Part shown: positions 1-12,800 of the stretch, in pieces
Numbering within the stretch: the stretch's first letter is position 1
Layout of the letters: the number at the start of each line of letters is the position of its first letter
DNA from: Embiotoca jacksoni
Lineage: Eukaryota; Chordata; Actinopteri; Embiotocidae
DNA length: 64,000 nt
Direction of reading: 5' to 3'
NCBI GenBank assembly: GCA_022577435.1
Contig: JAKOON010000010.1
Location: forward strand, 19,014,024 to 19,078,023
Program-made: the position numbers and the translations under genes
The notes under the pieces: generated by a model
Database searches by the model: none
The model's input: the letters and a program-made list of their open reading frames with translations, nothing else
What the model was told of the DNA's origin: nothing

Positions 1-3000
1 AACTCTGAATGATTCATTTCATCAGTAAAATTAACAGGCCCAGCTAGCCACAAAGCCAATGCCTGTGGTGTTTTTATTTGGCAGTGTAGTGCTCGGCAGG
101 CGCAGGTTTTGGCCATCTGAGAGCGACAGATATGGAAAGGCCTCTGTGTGGTCCTAGGTGATAAGGCTGTCCTCACACATGCATTTGTTAGGACGCTTAA
201 TCACCAGAGCGAGAAGACTTTGATCTCTATATTTCCAACATCATTATCATCTGTGTACTACACACTCCTGTGGCAGTCATTGTTGGCTGTATCCGTGGAT
301 GCAGGATGAGCTTATGATCCTGTGAAATCTGTCAAACGGACTTTTAGTTTTAAATGTGATGGTTTTTAATAACAAAATCCAAGGCTTCGTCCTTCAAATT
401 CAATTTCTTCGTTCTATACATTATTCAGCATGAGTAAACAACCACCAATCTCTATTAAAATTCGCACTTTCATTATACATATGGATGAAAAAATGAAAAG
501 AACATTTAAAAGAAAGTTCAAATGGTCATTGAGACGCTCTGTAATTCTTTCCTCTTCACCAATTCAGTTTTCACCTTTGCCTGATCCATTATGCTGAAAG
601 GCTCACGCTGTGATAGATGTTATGCAATGAAAGCTAATTTCACATATTTTTAATAGCCAATCATCCGGCCAATTTATTGCAATGTGGCTGCCCAGCAGGG
701 TATGGCTTGCTGGGGTATTTCTGTGTTGACATGCTACTTTTAATTTGATGGGTTCTGATTTGATTTGACCTCCTCTGTGTTAATAGACTCTGTCACTCAG
801 AAACTGAAAGGTTTTGCTTATTTTTACTGTAGTTTACTTCCCTCGGCTGTAGAGAGATGTTTTATTTTAGGTGTAAAGCATTAATAGTTGCTACTTTTAG
901 TGCATATCATGAGTCATCCTGACAGATGAGTACATTTCCAATTCCCATCTCTTCTCCCTTTGAAAAGCTACCATAAGCTGGAGAAAATGTGACGTGAGAG
1001 AAAACTGCCTGAATTACTATATAAAAGAAGTGTTATGTTTAACATTTTTAAGTACTTCATCACCTTCTTCTGCATAAGCAAGATGGAAGGATCTAGTTTA
1101 GAGAGCGCCCATGTTTCAAAATATGCCCCTCGTAGTGCAGTTTTCTTTGGAATAGAAACATATTCACCAAATGCTCATAAAATAATCGTATTTATATTTG
1201 ATGATACAAGTTGTCTCTCAGTTTACTCTGACTGCTGAATTTATGGAAACGTGCACCACCCTGTTTCCGTGAGTTGTGATTATCTCATGAAGGACTTTTT
1301 TTTTTTTAAGCCATTTGTCCTTGGTTGTGAACTTATACAAGCATGTTCACAATCATGGATAAGACAGTCATATGATGTTCAGGGTGTCGTACCATAAGAT
1401 TTCCATTTAAAATCTAGACTAATTTATAGAAACAAGAAGCGGAAGGAACGGCATCAGAATATAAAGCATAATGTAATATTTTAAGTTTAACTGCATTTTC
1501 CCACGAGAAAGAGCATTCAAAGTCAGAGTAACATAATGATGAAATGAAATGATGAAAACATTTCACCGTCAATCACTGATGGCTGATGTCAGTGACGACA
1601 TGAAGCCAACTTTGTGATCACCTCCCCTGTCCACATGATGCGAGGCAAACAGACAATTGCCTTTGAGCAAATCTAATAAACATATTTCGTGACCTTCCCT
1701 GAATGCAAAATTATTTTACTCAAGTGACTCACTATGCAGTTTAGACTTTTGGGGTGTTTTTGTGTCGCAAGTTATCGCTGGGGGAGAGTGGCTCGGTTAA
1801 GCAGACACACAGAGATCGAGCTGGTTGGGACTTGGTTTATGTTTGACTGGCAACAGCCGGCAGCTGAGCTGCGTGTGGGAGAGTAACACGGTGTAAACAA
1901 ACTATGTGACACTGACATGCTATCCTCAAGTGGAATGGCTTGGACTTTGGCATGACATCAGTTTGGCGAATTCGGCAGAAATCACCCAACCCTAACTAGT
2001 TCACTTGAAATGATGTTCTGGCCATTTTAAAGAGGTCCATTAACTCCACATAAAATTTAAGTAGTATTTAAATTAATTCCCATTAAGATTGAAATTATAA
2101 TGGTAATCGGTGGCTGTAGTAGAATATCCTGCAGTATGGTGGGCCACATCGGCTCAAACCTAACACAGACGGCCCACATTAATGAGAAAACATTTATACT
2201 CTTTCAGTAAATGAAACAGTAACCTTAGAGAACAGAGGTGCTATTTAATACAGCAAAGGCCATGCGACATCGTATGTGGCAAAACTGACAGCTGAAACTA
2301 ATAGTATGATAAACATAATTACTTGGAGGCAGGTTTGACTGCAGCTGAATAGTTTTCTAGGTGAAAACTGTGCTGTAAAGTGACAGTCCTGCTCTATGCT
2401 CACAGCAGAAGTAATGTCATCATCCATTAAGAAACTGTTAAAACTCTAATTTAGTGAAAAATGCTGGTGAATATAATATTGCTGTGCCATTACACCATCA
2501 ACCAGAAATTTAAGTCAAAACATTTCATGACTTTTTCAGCAAGTTTACTCATCCTGCAGTCATTTTATTACTCTGTCATGTTAATTTTGCGGAGACTTAC
2601 TACATATGCTGGAAATTATATTATACAACATGATGATATGTGTTGTTCATGTCAAAGGACATAATCAAATAATTAATTACTGTGATCAAAGCTGAATTAG
2701 ACCATATATGAACTCTTTGAAAACAGTTTAATTATTTGCTGTATTCCTACTTTGATATTTCCCTCCTTTTGTTGTACTGGATGAGAAACTGTTTCACGTC
2801 ATATTCTACTGTAAGACTGTCTTATCGTGAACTGGAGTCACTCTTTATAACGTCTTAAAGACATTTCTGCACACAAACAGACCTTGCTCAGTTGCAGGGG
2901 AGTCAAATGAAGGAAAAGACATTGAAAAGGCACTTAGGACTTCAGGACCATTAAATTGAATATGCATGTAATGTATAAGCCAAAGTCATTACCATTACAT

Positions 3001-3154
3001 GTTTTCTGGTATCACTGTGAAAGCAGTTTAGATTGTTATGTGCCATTGATAATTCATTATTATCCCTCAGTATTATATGTTTCATATGCAAATCAAATGC
3101 AATGAAGGAAATTATTTTAAAGGATATTTTTCCTCCTGCAGTCTCTAGTGGTAT

Positions 3155-3179
3155 AAAAAAAAAAAAAAAAAAAAAAAAA
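3155..3179. repeat. Poly-A tract
   Basis: An uninterrupted run of about 24 A. Source of the lysine- and phenylalanine-run open frames on both strands here. Confidence 0.9.
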
Positions 3180-4377
3180 CAGCACAAAAGGAAATTGGTC
3201 TATTGTCTGCCTTGATGCAGTGCTGCCATACAGGATGAACCACTGTATGGTCAGGGCCATTACATGTGCATTGTCCTCCCTTGCTGTACTCAGTCATTAT
3301 TTGAACAATTGATAGTCAATTAAAGTAACATATTTCATGAGAGCAGAGCTTCTCCGAGCATACTGTATTACTAATCTATCTAATCTTGATTTTCAAAAAA
3401 CCTATCTTGCATCGGACTCCGAAGACGTGTTTGATTTGGACTACTACAAGTGGCGTGAAGGGACCAGGTCAGTTAGGCCACGGCAAAGCATTTCCACCAC
3501 AGTAGATTATTTACCGGACAAAAAGTTCCCTTCTTGCTGTAGTGAAGGAACAGAGGATTATTAGGGACTATATGAAAAAGTAGGGCTTGTCTTCATTGCA
3601 TTTAGATCAAAGACAATATGACTGCAACTTGACCACAGACAGTTTGGTGTTTTACCACAAGCAGAAAATGTAGCTTCATTTCTTTCTTATTCTACACCTC
3701 AACTTTTTTTTAAATTTTCAAACTTGTTATTCTTCAGTCTCAACCGACACTGTCTCAAGTGACTCGAGGCACTCATTTGAGGCAGTTTATCAGATTTTTA
3801 GCACAGCTCCCTCGAGGCTTTATACATCTTTTTTTTTTTTCCACATATGCAGTGGTACTCCGCAACACCTGTAAGACTTTGATGAGTAAAAGCAGAGGAG
3901 TTCCCCTTTCATACTGAGAGAAAAACTGCAATACATATCTCATGAATATCTTAAAATAAACCAGTATCAGGTGCAATGAGTTTTACCTTTAACTGAAAGA
4001 GGCAGAAATAATTTAAGAGTCGGTACCCCACTTTAAATGTTAGCTGAACTATATTTTTAACAGTTCCACTATTGCACAAATCAGGAATTAGATAATAAAT
4101 TTATAGCAAATATTCCACAAATAAAGAACTACTCCCGTAGGCCTACATTTTACTGCACTATAGTTCTGCTTTTTGTTACGGACTACAATAAGATTTAAGG
4201 ATGAACGTGTAATAGCTTATGAGAAATGTATTCCTTTTACAACTGTAAAGACTTACTTTTACTATGTTTATCAAAAGTTTAGGGCAGTGGGAAGAAATAA
4301 CTTTCATGACTAAGGTTAATCAACATCTGCACCTGTGTTATGTGCATTTTTGTGACCACTGTTGTGTGAACATTTGC

Positions 4378-4830
4378 AATTTCATCATGGACTTGAGCAG
4401 GGAGCACGTAACAAATTTTGTGTTAAATTTGCAAAACTGTCTCATGTCCAAGACAGAAGAAGGTGTGTCCGCTCAGGAGCGCAACTGCGCAAGTTTTCTT
4501 TGACATTTGTGGAATTGTACACTGTGAATCTGCCCCTCTCTGTCAACGAGTTCTCCTGTGACGTTCTTAGGCATCTGAGGGAAAATATTCCCAACAAATA
4601 TTACAACCTGAATTATAGCACAGTGGTTCTTCAACATGACAACACGTGTGCTCACAGCGCATTGAGAACATGCATGTTTCTTACCCTCAACAACACAATC
4701 ATTTGGCTCCCTGGAATGTCTTTCTGTTCTCTGTTCAAGTTTCATGTCCATGGTGAAATTGCAAATGTGCACGTACCAGTGGTCACAAAAACGAATGTAA
4801 CACAGTTGCTGATGTTGATGAAGTGAAGTA
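4378..4830 (+). pseudogene. Decayed mariner-like transposase fragment
   Basis: One frame from 4362 to 4826 gives LEQGARNKFCVKFAKL, like the start of mariner transposases (LEQR.N.KFC.KL.KS). Later it gives VNEFSCDVLRHLRENI and VVLQHDNTCAHSALR, like the mariner block VN.EFY..VLRRLRE.I followed by the second catalytic Asp (L.HDNA.AH.A). The helix-turn-helix to first-Asp region is largely deleted. The final catalytic block (YSPDLAP.DFFLFP) is not readable; only a shifted echo (VFLFS) remains near 4717-4731. It is therefore a dead, internally deleted copy. The match rests on remembered family motifs, not a search. Confidence 0.7.
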
Positions 4831-5984
4831 ACTTGGAATACTTACTTCCTGGAAGTTATTGCTTCCTGATACTCCAGGCACATCACTTTGCAGTCTTTGA
4901 AATTTTGGATCTCACCTTTCTATTTTATACAATCCCTTGAAACCATTGATGGATATGATGACATATGACATCCACTGTAAATGAAGTATATGTAAAATCA
5001 TCTGTGGTTTCTTCCATCGTCATTACAGTTTTACTTTCTTACAATCAACAAATTAATTATGTGTAAACTGATATAACGTGGTTAGAAACGAGAGTGACTT
5101 TACGTTTAGATCTGACAAAAAACTGTTTGCCATTTCAGCATTTTTCTTTGAGACCCAAGGAAGGGAGATCAAAGATTGGAATCAAATTGGCTGCAATGAT
5201 AAAAAATTTGGCGTTGTTATCTGTGTGTAGATAATAACTGTTATTGCTGTGCTTGTGCTTTCATCTACGTTTTGGCTTTGTATGTTTGTGTGGTAAAATG
5301 ATGTGGAAGCTGGGCGACTGCGCGCTTATGTATATTTTGTGCGTGTGAGGCAGGTGTGTACACTTGACTGTTTGAATGTCTCAGACATGTGGAGATAAAC
5401 ACCGCTGATCTTCTGAATCCAGTTTGTTTAATAGTGTGCCTTCCATTGAGAACATGCCCTCACACATTTGTTTTCCAATAGACTTTAATCAAAATACCAG
5501 CTTTTTGCAATAACCATGTGTATACACGTGTCTCTGCTTGTGTACAACACTATTTGTGAAAATCTTTGTGAGTTGGTGAGTGTTTGTGCCTGTACAGAAG
5601 TGTTTGCACATGTATGCTGACAGGTGTTTGCACCATGCTATGCTCACAACATGAGTACTAAAAGTACTGTATGAGTGGCTGTGATGGAATCAGTTTGCCT
5701 CCTCTTTAAAAGGCAGTGCATCAGTGAACAAATTATCTACCATTATGCTTCATTATGTCTGCTGATGGGCAACAGGGACTAATGTGTGCAAGAAGCTTTG
5801 GCCTAAAATCTCAGCTGTGGTGGGATAGACGGAACAGTTCTTCCCAGGAGGGTTAAAAACCTTCTCAGGCACCTTATACATTTAAAATGCAGTACGAGTC
5901 AGTGTATTTTTTTTTTTTTTTCAGAGGGCATAACTTTATTAGCCTGCTGCCTATTGCTCACGCCTTCAGACCTTGCTGTGATTA
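4831..5984. other. No gene seen
   Basis: AT-rich single-copy-looking DNA with GT-rich patches at 5225-5350 and 5510-5630. Confidence 0.6.
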
Positions 5985-6130
5985 TACCCCAGGGGTCTCC
6001 AACTTCTTTTCATCTGGGAGCTACAAAATGAAAATGTCAAAAGAGCTACTCAGGTTTAGGAACATTTATTCATGTAGATGAAGTCCAGCCAAACCAGCTC
6101 AATAAGATTCTTTTATGTAAACAACAACAA
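5985..6130. repeat. Teleost repeat fragment (probably a non-autonomous DNA transposon)
   Basis: The stretch around 5993-6060 contains ggggtctccaacttcttttc followed by a 'gagctac' block and an 'aggaacatttattcatg' block. This resembles a repeat I know from fish genomes that begins with 'ggtctccaacc'. The family name is uncertain. Confidence 0.4.
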
Positions 6131-6142
6131 AATGTTTAACAT

Positions 6143-6270
6143 AAGGCTGCAACTAATGCTTTTTTTCCTTTATCGATTAATCTGATGATTATTTTCCCAA
6201 TTAATTGTCTTAGTCTGAAAATGTGAGAAGAGAGAAAATTGCCATCACAGTCTCTGAATGTTCGAAGTGA
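6143..6270 (+). repeat. Teleost 'ggctgcaactaa...cgattaat' dispersed repeat fragment
   Basis: The bases starting ggctgcaactaatg, then tatcgattaatctgatgatt and ttaattgtcttagtctgaaa, match the start of a very abundant fish repeat (probably hAT-related) built around CGATTAAT motifs. It is truncated, and its 3' part is seen in another copy at 58.9 kb. Confidence 0.6.
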
Positions 6271-9214
6271 TAGAACATAAAAAAAAAACAAGGACAAGCA
6301 GCTCTTCATATGAGAGCGGCTGGAACATGGATGATTAATTTTCTGTCACAGTCTACCTTTTTTCAACAAGCTCACATGGGACAGTAGTTGCTCGCATGTA
6401 CGTGTAAATTCAGTGTCAGGAATATTTTCTCCCGTATTTCTCTGTATTAATTTGCACATTAACAGATTCACTTAATCTCTTAAATCCACATCCTCCAAAC
6501 ATTCCCTCTGGATTAAAGACAGACAGAATAGCAAGTGAGGTCATCTTTAATCACCTTGTTTCAGCTCAAGGCTTGTAGCTACAGACCACCACTGGCTGAA
6601 ATACAACTAAAATAAAACGAATACTTTGTAGAAATAAATGAACAATGGCGGAGGTTGAGAAATAGACAAGGACATAAATGCTCAGTGGGAGACCCCTCTC
6701 TCTTTACACGAGACCATAATACACGGATCAAGTCAGCGGTCACATACTGATGTCCGATTCATTATAGTGCAATCTAATTTGAAAGCCATCATCTCTGGTG
6801 ATGAACAGGCAGTGAATCAGCAGCCACTGGGGTGCTTCTGCAGGGGAGAGCATGTGATGAAAGAATAAGAAAATGCCTTGTCATTTATTGGCAGGCATCG
6901 AAGCCATAAGCTATTTTCCTAAAACAGCTCCACCATTTGAAAGTGGGTGAAAGAAGCACTCTGGGGACAAGATATAGATGATTAAGATTAAACGTATCCG
7001 AGAGAGCAGCTTCAAACATGCATTAAATAAATCTGGTCAGATCTCTCCTAGTCGGTATGAATAATTTCTTTGTAGTTTGTTTATATTTATTGTGAGAGGT
7101 TTCTGTCTGATTTGCCAACCTGCCACACATTACTTCTGCATTTCCAAAACAAACAGCCTTTTTCCCTGTTAAAGTGGCTAATAGTGTCAACAGCAGAGTT
7201 TGTGGAGCCCTCCTGGATGTGGTGATATGCATCCCTGCAAAAAAAATAAAAACAAATGAGAAAATAAATAACCCCAATACACAGCACCTGTGCATTTTAA
7301 AGAGCTATTTTTTTTTTTGATGCGGTAAAGAGTCTCCTCACGCTTTCAGGTCGCATCGCGACGGGTGCTACAAGGTGTCAAGTGTCACCGTATCTTATGC
7401 TGAGCTTGCCGATTTTAAATTTGTCCCATTATGTTTGTTACATTTTTATTAGCTTGTAGAGAGTGTGGCCTTGCCAAGGGCTGAGTGAGGTTCTGTTAAC
7501 AAACACAGCTGCCAAAATCTGGGTATACAGAGAGAGCAGAATGGTGCATAGTTCCCACGTGTAGCCCCCATCGTTCCCATTAAACTATATGGGGGGTTTT
7601 ATCATCTGTTCGGGATCCTTCTGGTTGATCCCTTGGTGAAAATACAGGATTGCACACTAAGGAAGAGTAATTAGACAATAACACAGTGTATACTACGAGG
7701 TGTGCGATGGGAGGTTTTGAGCACAGAGGGAAAATTAGTGTCTTAGACTACTGTTGTTGAACATCATATCATAAAATGGTATTCACATTGCAGTCAGCAG
7801 TGCAAATATGTTGTGTCCTACTGCTTTAACGCACAATAACACATGTTAAGCAGGAGGGACACATGAATGTAAAGTAAAAACAGCAGTATTTTTTAGATAT
7901 TTGTAAAGATCTCAGGGGAACTTGTGCCCCATCTCCTCTGTCTGTGTGCACGCTCCTATCTGTTGATCACCAACACTGTAGTGTCCTCTGTGGTCAAGGC
8001 TACTGCTAACACGGCCGACGGTAGAAGAAAGTAGCTTCTCTGTACCTCTCATCTTTAAAAACATGTTGGTTATCTGATTTTTGGTACATTTTGTAAGGAA
8101 GTGGAAGCGATTGGGTCAACTGACGCACAATGCAACAGGGCATTCACCAGCAGGGAACATCAATTGTGTGAAGCTGTGTCCTGACACTAACTTTCAGATG
8201 GTGTAGTTGCAGGGTTTAGCTGGGGCCAGTGGGTGTTCGCGGTGCTCATTCCAAAAGTATATAAATGTCTTTCAGATGAGTGACCAGTGTGCATGGGAGA
8301 TGTTACGAGAACATGCATCAATTTGAATTTAATGGGAATCCTTAATGTGTTCCTGCATGCACTGTAAACAACAACAACCAAACATGCATACACTGGAAAA
8401 AAAAAAAAAAAAAAAGGGGGGTTTCTTTGCAGCTTGTAAATCAGAAGTTGACTGAAACTGTTTGGTTCAGTTGGGATGTGGTAATGTTTCTCCTGATGTG
8501 AAGCACAATAATCAAACAGAATGAACAGAAGAAAATGTAAAGGCATGTGGTAAATATGTCCCATTGCCTGCTCACAGTAAATACACGCATACATTTTCCT
8601 CATAGACTCAATGCTGAAATCTGTATGTATTGATAAATAATTCTATCGTTGATTTCAGCAGGTGTCCCAATGTCGTCCATTCGGTCTCCAACAGAAATCT
8701 CTTAAAGACAATGTATCTTTTTGTTTCATCCACTGATTACATTTGCAACCACCCTGTCCTATTGTTAATGATAAGATTAGCATGTTAATTAAATGTTGAT
8801 GAATAGTCACTACATTAAAGCTCACGATAAAATATCGTGCTGGAAGGCTAATAGAGGCCAAGTTCTCACTACCAACGAATATATTGACAAGAGCAGATCC
8901 TCATAGATCACAATACATTTCCCAAGCTCTACATTATACATGCAGCGGTAATTATTCCTTTGCAGAATGACTGAATTAAATTACAATAACTCCTTCTATC
9001 TGTTATTCAGTGCTAATTAATGGGTCAGTTTATTCAATCCCCACTCTTTTACTCTACACTTTCTTTTGGCCCTCACACTTTATTCCCTTCTAAGCATACA
9101 CATGATCAAAGCATTTTTCTTCTAATTAATTACAGTCTCTAAGCTAGATCCCGTTAGCTTGTAGTCTCATGTTTAATTTAAGGTCAGTATTTAATGGTGA
9201 GCGTATCTATGTTC
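6271..9214. other. No gene seen
   Basis: Holds the A/G homopolymers near 8.4 kb. The stretch 6720-7000 looks free of repeats and is discussed as a possible conserved element. Confidence 0.55.
8398..8415. repeat. Poly-A tract followed by a G run
   Basis: About 18 A, followed directly by 6 G. Confidence 0.85.
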
Positions 9215-9260
9215 TCAGGTTTCCTAAGTTCCCAAGGTCCTATGTCCCACAGTTCAACCG
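9215..9260 (+). repeat. Short repeat 'gttcccaaggtcctatgtcc'
   Basis: agttcccaaggtcctatgtc ccacag here resembles, in opposite orientation, gggaacgtaggaccctggta acgtagga at 9819-9848. The two flank dispersed-repeat copy A. Motifs of this kind recur in fish repeats. Confidence 0.4.
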
Positions 9261-9344
9261 TAGCCCACAATAGCCCATGATATATTAAGTAAAAAGTACC
9301 TCTTTTTTTTATTGTGTGCGATGTAGTGATGGGTGAGCCTGGCT

Positions 9345-9815
9345 ACCAAGCTTTGACACTTTTAGGGCACCAACCAAATTACTTTGGTATCATCAAGTAG
9401 AGAAAAAAGCACTATCATATAAGCAACAAACACATTTTGGTTTTATAACGCAGAACTTTTGCTACGTTTACGCAGAAGTATATCTCATCAGCATCACAGA
9501 ATCCAGTTGCTTTTCATACATAGGCTGTATTTGGTTGGCCCGACTAGGTAAATAAAATAACTCTTTCAACTTGGGTGAGTAAATCTTACACTAATTTTTG
9601 GCCACATACCTGTCTAAGCTGGGTGCACTGTAGTAGCTGGAGACTGGAGGCTTCTATGTGAGCCAGCTACCGTCAACCGATGTGCTCATTTGAGGCGTTC
9701 AGAGGACATATGTAAGCTGTTGCTATAAAAACTCTCCCCATGTATAAATAATAATTTTCATTCAGTGGAGTCAGTAAAGTTACCAGTATTGAAAATTGCT
9801 GATACCCAGCCCCGG
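9345..9815 (+). repeat. Unclassified dispersed repeat, copy A
   Basis: It shares a series of blocks, in the same order, with 21247-21900 and 37600-38035: 'ggcacca/gaccaaa.tnctt.ggtat', 'acttttgctac.ttac.cagnagtatatctca', 'gagtaaatcttac', 'cacctgt', 'ctggaggcttct.tgtg', 'gaggcgtt', 'actctcccc' and, near the end, 'ccagtattga...atacccagc'. Divergence is high. No coding capacity is seen, so it is probably a non-autonomous transposon. Confidence 0.65.
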
Positions 9816-9850
9816 ATCTGGGGAACGTAGGACCCTGGTAACGTAGGAAT
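9810..9850 (-). repeat. Short repeat, inverted partner of 9215-9260
   Basis: On the minus strand it reads 'tcctacgttaccagggtcct acgttccccag'. Confidence 0.4.
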
Positions 9851-12800
9851 GGGTCCATTTCATGCATGCCCCCAGGCTTAATGTAATAGTTGTCATTATT
9901 TCACGATTGGATTTAATGTTCAGTTTTCAAATGGATGGCCATTTATTAAATTAGATAAGCAGCTAAAAAAATAGTTTTAGTCATTTATGGCCATATATGT
10001 TATATGGCACAATCAAAAGAAAAGCACCTATGGAGAACCTAATTTGATTTTGTTTAAAGATTGTACATAAAAACATGCATCCATTACCCTCATGATTACA
10101 AAGAAATACAAGATGCCATGCAGAATACTCTTAAACCTTAACTGTTTGGCCCAGTCTGATTATATTGTCCATTACACTGTGAATGATGCTCAGCTGATTA
10201 GCATTCAGGAAGTACAAACGTATGATTTAATGCTGTTTCTTGGCGGGAATACAATAGGACTGAATTGAATAGTTTCCTTATTCATTTTCATGGACTTGAA
10301 TGTGCCCTTAAAACTCTGTAATTGGCACTGTAACTGGTTGTATTATATCTTCCCGGACACTTGTAGCCAGTTGTTCGCTGGCTTATTATCTCAGATAGTT
10401 GCATTCTTGATTTTACGGGATGTAAATACAAATTTAGTCAGCAATTACAAACATGGTTACTCTGTAGGACAAAAGAACATATTTGTGCATGTGAACGCAG
10501 ACCTTAATTGTTGTGGTGTACATAGATTTTTTTTAAAGCAATATTTAACAAATTTGGATGTGCCTTTTGCAAATTTGTTTTCTTACAAGTTGGATCAGAA
10601 GATCAGTGTGACCCCATGTGTGTGTACTTAATATGAAGCTGGAGCCAGCAGCCAGTAGCTTAGCACATTCTGAAGCAGCTAGATAACTCTGCTCATAGAT
10701 AACAACACATGCCTTCTCACCCCTCTAAAGCCCACTAATTAACGCACTGTATCCTGTTTGTTTATTCTGCATGAAGACGACGAATTCTGTTAGAGGGCGG
10801 TTATGCACTGCACAATCTCTTACTTTGGTTTTTGTTTGTATTAAACATAGAAGCTGTGCAATATTAATTGGTGGGCTGTCCAGTAGCAGCAGAGTTCTGT
10901 GTCTTTTGGATAGAGCAGGCAAGCTGTTTCCCATCTTTGTGCTGGGCAAAAAAAAAAAACCCTACTCAGATGGCCTCTGGCTCGGTCTCTCTGATTTAGG
11001 CATTGAGCTGAAAACACTTTAAAACAGATTTATGTGTTGTAATCCATGCTTCACTCTTCCAGCTACAATTGAGCAATCTATGCATCTTAACATAGATTAT
11101 GCATAAATACTATGAAAAGAAAATGTATGATAATCCAAAGGTCTCAAACAATGCAAATACTTTTCGAGCTCAGCATCAGCCAGTTTAAAAAGACAAACGT
11201 GTCCAATTGCAAGCTTGAAATTTAATTTCTGCGCTGTTGTTTTAATTTGGCCTTTAAGGAAGCACAATGGTGTGCAATGTATGGAAACCACAAGGACACA
11301 AGCTCTACTGGGACCAACGTAATCAGTGTCTGCTGTATTTTTCTATTGATTTTGTATTCTAGAAAGAAATGGAAGTCCGGCATAAAGGCAAAGAGGGACA
11401 CTTTACATTCATTTTGCCCGCTTTAACCTTACTGGACTCGATTACTCTACTGTATTTTTGTGACTGTAAAACCTGCATATTGGACGGTTCTGTTCACATT
11501 TTATTGTACAGGTTTGAATGACTCACCTCGTTTTCTGTAGCTCTGGCAGGAGCAGTGCATTATTAAGAGTGGCTGTGCCTCCTTTCCCCTTTCACGATCT
11601 TCTGGTTGGATTACTTTGGCCTGTAGGTTACCCTGCCAGAGTGTCACTTTACATATAATTTCTTTCCAGATTCTGATGACCTCTGTGCAAAACCCTGTTG
11701 GAAACCACATGGAATGCAGGATTTGAAGGATATCGGTTCATCTCCACAATGTGTTTCAATTAGTGTATATCTGGTTGCATTCAAAGAAAATGTAAGTTAC
11801 ATGCAGAATGTAAACTGATGAGTTAATTATTTTTTTTTTTGATTTGGATAAAATAAAATAAAAAAAAAAAAAAACAAGGTGAATGACTAACACATCTTAT
11901 TAATTTAGAGAAGAAAATTGGATGTGAACATGTACCTAGCAGCAGTTTTGATTTGTACAGAGAGAATACAGCCCCCTGCGATCACAGTCCCTGAGCACAG
12001 CCCCACCCCCTCAGGTCCGCATCAAATCAATGGTCTCAGGCAGAGCGCCATTATACCGCCATATAGTAGGCAGATGTTTTTCCTCGCCCGGTCCTGCCTT
12101 TTAGCTGCTGTAAGTACCAAGTACCAAGCCTGTTGTGAGTGCATGATGTTAAACTCCCTTAATACTGAAATAACATCAGTTTCTCTGTGTATACATGTAA
12201 TGTATAGCACCATGCAGTCGCCCGGACACTCACATTCTTGATAGGATGCCACAAACCTTTGTGTTAAGATGGAATTAAACCTCTTCAGTAAAAGCAAATA
12301 CCATTTACTTTAAAATCAAAATATGGTATTCTTTTTCACATTTTAATAGCTACCAACTCATCTGCTTATCAGAAATTAAATAGGCTTTGGTCCTCAAATG
12401 TGTTCTTGCCCTTGACCATCAGTTGAAGAACAGGATCTTCATCCTACCCGATAAGGTTTTACTATATAACTTAAGCAATAAAGTACTTTTCATTGCCAAA
12501 ATCAACATTTAACAACTTTATGGAATGAAGGAATAAGTCAAGAATCAAGAAACCATAACAGAAAAAAATTGATAAAAAAAAACCCTCCAAATAATATTGT
12601 AAAAGAAACTGTAACTATGATGCATAATGCCACCCACATTCAGGATTCAACCATGTTCATATTGGCTAGGCTACTAATACCGAATGAAGAATACCAGCGA
12701 CAGGCATACCGGACCTTTGTTGTCATAGTAACAATAATAAAGCAAGTTACGTACATGACGTTAAATACGCTACTTAGGTTAAAAAAAAAACGCAATGCTG

